Assembly (NCBI GenBank): GCA_021784495.1
Contig: JAJXSQ010000197.1
Location: 1 to 5,077 of the forward strand
Length of the DNA stretch: 5,077 nt
Origin: Myxococcales bacterium
Lineage (GTDB): Bacteria; Myxococcota; Myxococcia; Myxococcales; Anaeromyxobacteraceae
Direction: 5' to 3'
Below, piece after piece: positions 1 through 5,077 of this stretch. Position numbers and translations under genes: made by a program. Under the pieces are notes generated by a model. It was not told where the DNA came from and did not search any database. It saw only the letters and a program-made list of their open reading frames with translations. Numbering within the stretch: the first letter of the stretch is position 1; the number at the start of each line of letters is the position of its first letter.

Positions 1-220
1 CCGCCGCCTGGGCGCCGGCGAGCGCGCCGAGGAAGGCCAGGTACTCCCCGGCGGCGTGGCCGGGGGCGAGCTCGGCGAACCGCTCGGCGCGCCGGGCGAA
101 GAGCCGCTCGGCGCCGGGGTGCGGCCGGAGGAGCGGGACCGGGTCGAGGAGCCCGGTCGCCGGCGGCCCCTCCGGCGAGGAGGGCGCGCGGCCGGCGCCG
201 CCCGCCGCCGGGTCGCTCAC
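1..220 (-). CDS. fdhE: FdhE, formate dehydrogenase accessory protein (N-terminal part, cut by window edge)
   Basis: Cytoplasmic maturation factor needed for active FDH-N/FDH-O; family members bind iron through C-terminal Cys-x2-Cys motifs and interact with the catalytic subunit. Only the first 73 codons are in the window, so those motifs are not visible. After about 30 Ala/Gly/Pro-rich residues, the segment ERLFARRAERFAELA, then GEYLAFLGALAGAQ, matches the E. coli FdhE N-terminal region (NRRAERLRELA, then GDYLRFAALIAHAQ), as I recall it. The start is taken as GTG at 218-220, which overlaps the fdnI stop codon in a GTGA arrangement; a GGGAG Shine-Dalgarno-like sequence lies at 226-230, five bases upstream. 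The coupling to fdnI and the fdnGHI-fdhE order support the call. The poorly conserved N-terminal stretch leaves a little doubt about the exact start, though no better start was seen. Confidence 0.88.
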   Translation of the reverse strand, partial: MSDPAAGGAGRAPSSPEGPPATGLLDPVPLLRPHPGAERLFARRAERFAELAPGHAAGEYLAFLGALAGAQAA

Positions 221-855
221 CGCGGCTCCCGGCCGGTCATCTCGCGGTACCAGGCCGGGTGGTGGAAGCGCGCCCAGGCGCCGGAGACGGTGCCGCGGAT
301 CATCGCGTCGATCGACCCCTTCGTCCAGATGGCCGCGTACACGTGGATGCCGATCCCGACGAACATGACGAAGGCGCCGACGGCGTGGAGGAGCCCCGCG
401 GCCCGCCGGACTCCGGCGGGGACGTGCGGCGCGATCCAGGGCTGCCAGACGAGCAGCCCGGTCAGGAGGAGGAGCGCGAGGATCGGGATCATCGACCAGT
501 ACATGAGCTTCTGCCCGGCGTTGTACTTGTGGGTCTCGCCGACGTCGGGGTGCTCGTTGCGCATGTAGGCCCCCATGTTCCGCACCCAGCGGCCGTCGAC
601 GGGGAGCCAGCGGTTGTCCCGCAGGTGGGCGGCGGCGTAGGGGTAGAAGACGAGGACCAGCGCCACGCCGGCGAAGGGGTGGAGGATCCGCAGGAAGGGA
701 CCGCCGCCGAAGAGCGCCGAGATCCAGAAGAAGAAGGGGTGGAAGAGCGCCAGCCCGGAGAGGAAGAGGGCGACGAAGGCGATGGCCACCGCCCAGTGGG
801 CGACGCGGGTGGCGTTCCCGTGGCGCAGCAGGACCTCCTCGCGAGGAGCGGTCAT
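217..855 (-). CDS. fdnI: Formate dehydrogenase-N gamma subunit (cytochrome b556)
   Basis: Integral membrane di-haem cytochrome b subunit of 212 aa that takes electrons from the iron-sulfur subunit and reduces quinone. Four hydrophobic helices are visible at about residues 18-38, 55-76, 117-137 and 153-175. His20, His59, His157 and His171 line up with the haem ligands of E. coli FdnI (His18, 57, 155, 169) at a constant offset of two. The motif RILHPFAG around His59, the YNAGQK loop before helix 3, KGSIDAMI after helix 4 and the ending HHPAWYREM are all family hallmarks. The ATG at 853-855 lies 4 bp after the fdnH stop codon; an AGGAGG at 865-870, inside the end of fdnH, is nine bases upstream. 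The stop overlaps the fdhE start. Length is typical of the FdnI/FdoI family. Whether it is the nitrate-linked (Fdn) or the other (Fdo) isoenzyme cannot be told from sequence. Confidence 0.95.
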   Translation of the reverse strand: MTAPREEVLLRHGNATRVAHWAVAIAFVALFLSGLALFHPFFFWISALFGGGPFLRILHPFAGVALVLVFYPYAAAHLRDNRWLPVDGRWVRNMGAYMRNEHPDVGETHKYNAGQKLMYWSMIPILALLLLTGLLVWQPWIAPHVPAGVRRAAGLLHAVGAFVMFVGIGIHVYAAIWTKGSIDAMIRGTVSGAWARFHHPAWYREMTGREPR

Positions 856-859
856 GGTC

Positions 860-1735
860 TCACGCCTCCTTCCCGCCGGGCCGCTCGGGGGGGACCTCGA
901 GCGGACCGCGGCGCATGTAGTGGAGGATCCCGGCGACCAGCACCGAGAAGAGGGTGACGACGCCGGCGGTGCGCGCGGTGCCGCTCCGCCAGAGCCGCAG
1001 CACGCCGCCGAGCCGCGGGTCGCGCGGCAGGCCGTAGGCCTCGGGGCGATCGCCGTGGGGGAGCACGTAGAGGACGTGGGTGCCGCCGACGCCGGGAGGA
1101 TCGTAGACCGCGGCGTGGGCGAAGCCGCGCTCGCGCAGGTCGGGGAGCCGCTCCTCGGCGGCGAAGCGCATGTCGGTCTTCGACCCGAAGGAGATGGCCA
1201 TCGTCGGGCAGGTCTTGACGCAGGCCGGCTCCAGCCCGACCGCGACGCGGTCGGAGCAGAGGGTGCACTTGTAGACCTTCGAGTCCCGCCGCGACAGCCG
1301 CGGGATGTCGAACGGGCAGCCGGCGATGCAGTCCCCGCAGCCGATGCAGTCCTCCTCGTGGAAGTCGACGATCCCGCTCGCGTACTGGACGATGGCGCCC
1401 GGCGCCGGGCAGGCCTTCAGGCAGCCGGGCTCGGCGCAGTGGAGGCAGCCCTCCTTGAGGATGAGCCACCGGAGCTGGCCGTCGATCTCCTCCTCGGTGA
1501 AGCGCATGAGCGTCCAGCTCTGGTCGGAGAGGTCGGGGGGGTTGGTGTAGGCGCCGGCGTTCACCCCGATCTCGTCGCGCAGGTCGTTCCACTCCATGCA
1601 GGCCGACTGGCAGGCCTTGCAGCCGATGCAGCGCGAGACGTCGATGAGCTTCGCGACCTCGAGGGTGGTCCGGGCGGAGGGCGGCGGGGAGGTGCGGGCC
1701 GACACGTTCCTCACGTCGAGCGACTGGAGCGCCAT
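860..1735 (-). CDS. fdnH: Formate dehydrogenase-N beta subunit, four [4Fe-4S] clusters
   Basis: Electron-transfer subunit of 291 aa (E. coli FdnH is about 294) linking the catalytic subunit to the cytochrome b. Cysteines fall in four ferredoxin-like groups: Cys36-39-42-46 (CIGCKACQSAC), Cys97-100-105-109 (CLHCAEPGCLKAC), Cys130-133-136-140 (CIGCGDCIAGC) and Cys157-160-172-176, enough for four [4Fe-4S] clusters. The conserved stretch VYDPPGVGGTHVLYVL (210-225) follows. Residues about 254-274 form one hydrophobic helix ending in LHYM, the C-terminal membrane anchor of FdnH/FdoH proteins; the bulk of the protein sits on the periplasmic side. It has no signal peptide and is expected to be carried out by the Tat signal of FdnG, as known for the family. 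The ATG at 1733-1735 has a full AGGAGG five bases upstream that overlaps the fdnG stop codon. The alternative family symbol is fdoH or fdxH. Confidence 0.96.
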   Translation of the reverse strand: MALQSLDVRNVSARTSPPPSARTTLEVAKLIDVSRCIGCKACQSACMEWNDLRDEIGVNAGAYTNPPDLSDQSWTLMRFTEEEIDGQLRWLILKEGCLHCAEPGCLKACPAPGAIVQYASGIVDFHEEDCIGCGDCIAGCPFDIPRLSRRDSKVYKCTLCSDRVAVGLEPACVKTCPTMAISFGSKTDMRFAAEERLPDLRERGFAHAAVYDPPGVGGTHVLYVLPHGDRPEAYGLPRDPRLGGVLRLWRSGTARTAGVVTLFSVLVAGILHYMRRGPLEVPPERPGGKEA

Positions 1736-1740
1736 GGCGA

Positions 1741-1747
1741 CCTCCTA
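1741..1747 (-). promoter_or_regulatory. Ribosome binding site of fdnH fused to the fdnG stop codon (TAGGAGG)
   Basis: The fdnG stop TAG (1745-1747) provides the first bases of an AGGAGG Shine-Dalgarno sequence (1741-1746) placed five bases before the fdnH ATG. A ribosome finishing fdnG therefore sits on the fdnH initiation region, which suggests translational coupling and balanced production of the two subunits. The coupling is inferred from the layout. Confidence 0.8.
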
Positions 1748-4700
1748 GGCCTTCCGGACGTCGACCAGGAACGCCTTGAACTCCGGCGTCTGGATGTTGG
1801 CGTCGCCCACGAACGGCGTGAGGGTGTTCACCAGGTACCCGGGCTTCGTCAGCCCCTCGTACCCCCAGTGGATGGGGAGCCCGACGGTGTGGACCGGCCT
1901 CCCCTCGACGGTGAGGGGGCGGATGCGCTTGGTCACCAGCGCCTTGACGAGGATCTCTCCGCGGCGGGAGCGGACCGCCACCCGGTCGCCGCTCCGGATG
2001 CCGCGCAGCTCGGCGAGCGCCTCGCCGAGCTCGACGAAGGCCTCCGGCTGCAGGATCGACGGGATCCGGGCGTGCTTGGTCCAGAAGTGGAAGTGCTCGG
2101 TGAGCCGGTAGGTGGTGGCGACGAAGGGGAAGTCCCGCGCCGTGCCGAGCCGCGCGCGGTCGCCGGGGAAGAGGCGGGCGGCCGGGTTGGAGACCGCCCG
2201 CTTCCCGAAGGGGTTCACGGCCAGCGGGGTCTCGAACGGCTCGTAGTGCTCGGGGAAGGGCCCCTCGGCCATGAGCCCAAGGGCGAAGAGCCGGCCCACG
2301 CCCTCCGGGTTCATGATGAAGGGGGCGACCTCCTCCTCCGGCCTCGCGTCGGGGCGCATGTCGGGGACGTCGGCGCCGGCCCAGGCCCGGCCGTTCCAGA
2401 AGACCAGGCGGCGATCCGGATCCCAGGGGCGGCCGGCCGGATCGGCCGAGGCGCGGTTGTAGAGGATGCGGCGGTTGGCCGGCCAGGACCAGGCCCAGCC
2501 CGGCGTGTTGCCGAGGCCGCTCGGATCGGAGGCGTCGCGCCGCGCCATCTGGTTGCCGGCCTGCGTCCAGCTCCCGCAGAAGATCCAGCAGCCGCTGGCG
2601 GTGCTCCCGTCGTCGCGCAGGTGCGCGAAGGTGGCGAGCTGCTCGCCGGCCCGGGCCAGGACCTTCTTCGGGTCCTTCGGGTCGGTCACGTCGGCGACCG
2701 CCCGGCCGTTGAACTCGCGCGCCAGCTCGGCGGCGGAGGGGGCGTGGGGGATGGCGTAGGGCCAGTCGAGGCCGAGGATCGGATCGGGGAAGGTGCCGCC
2801 CTCCTTCCGGTAGAGCTCGCGGACGGCGAGGAAGATGGCCGCCATGATCTCGGCGTCGCCCTTGGCCTCGCCCGGGGGATCGGCCGCCTTCCAGTGCCAC
2901 TGGAGCCAGCGGCCGCTGTTGACCAGCGAGCCGTCCTCCTCGGCGAAGCAGGTGGAGGGGAGGCGGAAGACCTCGGTCTGGATCGCCGCCGGGTCGACGT
3001 CGTTCGGCCCGCCGTGGTTCTGCCAGAAGGTCGAGGTCTCGGTGGCGAGCGGGTCGATGATCACCAGGTAGCGGAGCTTGGCGAGCGCCGCGGTGAGCTT
3101 CGCCTTGTCGGGGACCGAGGCGATGGGGTTGAAGCCCTGGCAGAAGTAGCCGTCGATCTTCCCCTGGTGCATCAGCTCGAAGACCTGGAGGATGTCGTAC
3201 GGCTTGTCGTTCTTCGGCAGCCAGTCGTACCGGAAGTCGTTCTCCCGGCTCGCCCGGTCGCCCCAGAAGGACTTCATGAGCGAGACGAAGAACTTCGGGG
3301 TGTTCGACCAGTAGTTCATCTGCCCCGGCCGGAGCGGCTTCGGCGTCCGCTTGGCGAGGTAGCTGGCGAGGTCCGGATCGGCCTCGGTGGGGAGCGTCAG
3401 GTAGCCGGGGAGCAGGTGGCTCATCACGCCGAGGTCGGTGAGCCCCTGGATGTTCGAGTGGCCGCGCAGGGCGTTCACCCCGCCGCCGGGCATGCCCATG
3501 TTGCCGAGCAGGAGCTGGACGCAGGCGATGGCCCGGATGTTCTGGGAGCCGACGGTGTGCTGGGTCCAGCCGAGCGCGTAGAGGCTGGTCATGGTCCGGT
3601 CGGGGACCGCGGTGGAGGCGATGGTCCGGCAGATCTCGACGAAGGTCTCGACCGGGACGCCGGTGACGCTCGAGACCAGCTCCGGCGTGTAGCGGGCGTA
3701 GTGGCGCCGCATCGCCTGGTAGACGCAGCGCGGGTCCTGGAGCGAGGGGTCGACCCGGGCGAACCCCTGCTCGTCGAGCTGGTAGGCCCAGGAGGAGCGG
3801 TCGTAGGAGCGCTTCGCCTCGTCGTAGCCGGTGAAGAGCCCCTCCTCGAAGCCGTAGTCCTCGCGCAGGAGGAAGGGGGCGTTGGTGTAGGCCTTCACGT
3901 ACTCGTGCTGGACGGCGTCGTGCTCGAGGAGCCAGCGGATGACGCCGCCCAGGAAGGCGATGTCGGTGCCGGGGCGGAGCTGGGCGAACTGGTCGGCGAC
4001 CGCCGCCGTCCGGGTGAAGCGCGGATCGACGACCACCAGCCGCGCCTTCTTGCGGGCCTTCGCCTCGATCACCCACTTGAAGCCGCAGGGGTGCGCCTCG
4101 GCGGGGTTCCCGCCCATCACCAGCACGACGTCGGCGTTCTGGATGTCGGTCCAGTGATTGGTCATCGCGCCACGGCCGAAGGAGGGGGCCAGACCGGCCA
4201 CCGTGGGGCCGTGTCAAACGCGCGCTTGGTTGTCCAGGGCGGTCATCCCCATGGCGCGGATGACCTTGTTGGTGATGTAGCCCGACTCGTTCGACGAGGC
4301 CGAGGCCGCCAGGAAGGCGACGCTCGTCCAGCGGTTCACCGCGAGCTCGCCGTGGCGCGCGGTGAAGCTCCGATCGCGGTCGTCCTTCATGAGCCGGGCG
4401 ATGCGGCCGATGGCCCAGTCCCAGGAGACCGGCGTCCACTCCTTGGCGCCCGGGGCGCGGTGCTCGGGGACGCGGAGCCGGTGCGGGCTCTGGACGAAGT
4501 CGAGGAGCGAGGCGCCCTTGGGGCAGAGGGTTCCGCGGTTCACCGGGTGGTCCGGGTCCCCCTCGACGTGGACGATCTCGGTCCGGGCGTTCTTCGACCC
4601 GTCGCCGAGGCCGTGGAGGATGACGCCGCAGCCGACCGAGCAGTAGGGGCAGGTGTTGCGCGTCTGCGAGGTGCGGGCGAGCTTGAACTCGCGCACCTCG

Positions 4701-4798
4701 GCGAGCGCGCGCGCGGGAGAGAAGCCGAGCGCCGCGATGCTCGAGCCGGCGAGCCCCCCCGCGGTGAGCTTCACGAACTGTCGGCGGGTGACGGTCAT
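1745..4798 (-). CDS. fdnG: Formate dehydrogenase-N alpha subunit, selenocysteine-containing molybdoenzyme (TGA read as Sec)
   Basis: Catalytic subunit oxidising formate to CO2 in the periplasm with a bis-molybdopterin guanine dinucleotide cofactor. Read through the in-frame TGA, it is 1017 aa (E. coli FdnG about 1015). Residues 1-33 are a Tat signal peptide: twin arginine TRRQFVKL at 4-11, a hydrophobic stretch, and ARALA before a likely cut after residue 33. Cys50, Cys53, Cys57 and Cys92 bind a [4Fe-4S] cluster, with Lys94 (CPKG) as the electron-relay lysine. Sec195 is followed by His196; Arg445 in the ALRGHSNIQG motif matches the catalytic Arg446 of E. coli. About residues 890-1014 form the C-terminal cofactor dinucleotide-binding domain. 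The ATG start has GGGAG at 4805-4809, six bases upstream, and puts the Tat motif at the very N-terminus. It heads the operon. fdoG is the equally possible isoenzyme name. Read conventionally, it would be split into ORFs of 194 and 818 aa. Confidence 0.96.
4171..4216 (-). promoter_or_regulatory. Bacterial SECIS element in fdnG mRNA
   Basis: Directly after the UGA, the mRNA can fold into a long hairpin. The lower stem is CACGGCC (4207-4213) with GGCCGTG (4171-4177), a perfect 7 bp pairing. The upper stem is GGCC (4196-4199) with GGCC (4187-4190), extended below by two G-C pairs (4201-4202 with 4184-4185). The apical loop is GGUCU (4191-4195), identical to that of the E. coli fdhF SECIS and 18 bases after the UGA, as there. 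U at 4200, base 17 counted from the U of UGA, is unpaired, matching the bulged U17 bound by SelB. The pairing was worked out by eye; no energy was computed. Confidence 0.92.
4214..4216 (-). other. Selenocysteine codon (in-frame TGA) of fdnG
   Basis: The TGA lies between codons for DNQARV and HGPTVAGLAP. In E. coli FdnG the same surroundings flank Sec196, the molybdenum ligand. Both sides continue the same protein in the same frame with no base missing, and the codon is followed directly by a SECIS hairpin. This excludes a disabling nonsense mutation for practical purposes. Decoding implies that the organism has selA, selB, selC and selD elsewhere; none is in this window. Confidence 0.96.
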
Positions 4799-5001
4799 GG
4801 CGGGCTCCCGCGTGGTGGAGAGCCGAGTCTGAGCCGCTCCGCGCCCGGCGGCGCAACGTCAGATGGGTTGTCCCCGACGGGTGACGGACATGGGACGCAC
4901 TCACGGATGACACGGGCGAGCCGGGAGGGGCGGCGCGGAGGATCTCCGGGACCTCGACCCGAGCGGTCCACTTGCCGTCGGCGACGGCGGCGCGCCGCCG
5001 G
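4799..5001. promoter_or_regulatory. Intergenic region upstream of fdnG; presumed promoter region
   Basis: About 200 bp without a convincing gene, between the stop codon of the upstream reading frame and fdnG. It must hold the operon promoter unless transcription continues from upstream. I found no convincing sigma-70 or sigma-54 promoter and no FNR-type TTGAT-N4-ATCAA site. Visible structures are a weak dyad TGTCC-N12-GGACA at 4869-4890, a small hairpin GCGCC-CGGC-GGCGC at 4841-4854, a 5 bp hairpin CGGAG-GAT-CTCCG at 4936-4948, and the stronger palindromes at 4974-5000. GC-rich DNA yields such small dyads by chance, so none is claimed as a regulator site. Confidence 0.4.
4974..5000. terminator. 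GC-rich palindromes after the upstream stop codon; possible terminator
   Basis: CGGCGGCGCGCCGCCG at 4985-5000 is a perfect 16 bp palindrome starting one base past the TAG of the upstream reading frame. It partly overlaps a second inverted repeat, GCCGTCG (4974-4980) with CGACGGC (4982-4988). Either could form a strong RNA hairpin or serve as mRNA 3'-end protection. No run of T follows, so a classical intrinsic terminator is not shown. The position right after a stop codon is the main support. Confidence 0.3.
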
Positions 5002-5077
5002 CTACGCGTGGCCGCCGTGGCAGGTCCGGCAGAGCTGGTTGAAGGCCATCCGCAGGCCGTGGCCGCTCCTCATCGAG
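5002..5077 (-). CDS. C-terminal end of a probable c-type cytochrome (partial)
   Basis: The frame entering from the right edge ends with FNQLCRTCHGGHA and a TAG at 5002-5004. CRTCH is a CxxCH covalent haem c attachment motif, and its place a few residues before the C-terminus fits a multihaem or small cytochrome c. Only about 25 codons are visible, so the family and the number of haems cannot be told, and a chance CxxCH in a GC-rich frame is possible. If real, the protein is periplasmic and transcribed in the same direction as fdnGHI, about 200 bp upstream. It could then be an electron-transfer partner or simply a neighbour. Confidence 0.5.
   Translation of the reverse strand, partial: SMRSGHGLRMAFNQLCRTCHGGHA

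Noticed and set aside
56..957. Plus-strand open frames opposite fdnI and fdhE (56-568 and 259-957)
   Set aside because: They lie antisense to well-supported genes, have low-complexity Asp/Glu/Gly/Pro/Arg-rich products and show no recognisable family.
4199..4216. fdnG as a pseudogene broken by a nonsense codon, or two separate genes
   Set aside because: The frame continues without a shift, both halves are fully conserved around the break, the TGA is at the known Sec position, and a SECIS hairpin with the correct loop and spacing follows.
1305..4646. Several plus-strand open frames of 63-111 codons opposite fdnG and fdnH
   Set aside because: All are antisense shadows of strongly conserved coding sequence, without supporting motifs or plausible context.
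4826..4856. Possible sigma-70 promoter: TTGCGC (4851-4856) and CAGACT (4826-4831) on the minus strand
   Set aside because: Both hexamers are poor matches and the 19-base spacer is too long to be convincing.
852..4913. A 1353-codon stop-free minus-strand frame spanning fdnG and fdnH
   Set aside because: It runs out of frame with both genes, is extremely rich in Arg, Pro, Gly and Ala, and shows no domain. It is a by-product of GC-biased codon use, where stop codons become rare in the other frames.

Overview
The window carries a compact, minus-strand operon for a respiratory, membrane-bound, selenium-dependent formate dehydrogenase of the FDH-N/FDH-O type. The very high GC content and strongly GC-biased third codon positions suggest a high-GC bacterium. 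A selenocysteine-using, Tat-exported FDH-N next to a possible c-type cytochrome would fit an Anaeromyxobacter-like member of the Myxococcota/Deltaproteobacteria. That taxonomic suggestion is inference; no marker gene is present.

Layout in the direction of transcription (right to left): (1) 5077-5002, what looks like the last codons of a c-type cytochrome ending in a CxxCH haem motif, cut by the window edge. (2) 5001-4799, about 200 bp of intergenic DNA with GC-rich palindromes next to the upstream stop codon and the presumed fdn promoter region. (3) 4798-1745, fdnG, the catalytic molybdenum/selenocysteine subunit, with an in-frame TGA (4214-4216) followed at once by a bacterial SECIS hairpin. 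(4) 1735-860, fdnH, the four-cluster iron-sulfur subunit with a C-terminal membrane anchor. (5) 855-217, fdnI, the di-haem cytochrome b subunit. (6) 220-1, the start of fdhE, the accessory protein needed for activity, cut by the left edge. Gaps are 9 bp (fdnG-fdnH) and 4 bp (fdnH-fdnI), and fdnI and fdhE overlap by 4 bp, so the four genes are almost certainly co-transcribed and translationally coupled.

How they work together: FdnG, exported folded by the Tat pathway, oxidises formate to CO2 on the periplasmic side. Electrons pass through its 4Fe-4S cluster and the four clusters of FdnH to the two b haems of FdnI and then to the quinone pool. FdhE acts in the cytoplasm on the FdnG/FdnH pair during maturation. 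The order GHI-fdhE matches the E. coli fdoGHI-fdhE arrangement. The key residues align with E. coli FdnGHI at a nearly constant offset.

The most instructive feature is the selenocysteine codon. Read conventionally, it splits fdnG into two ORFs (194 and 818 aa) and hides a normal 1017-residue protein. I see no undescribed system here. The remaining open points are the cytochrome at the right edge and the intergenic palindromes.
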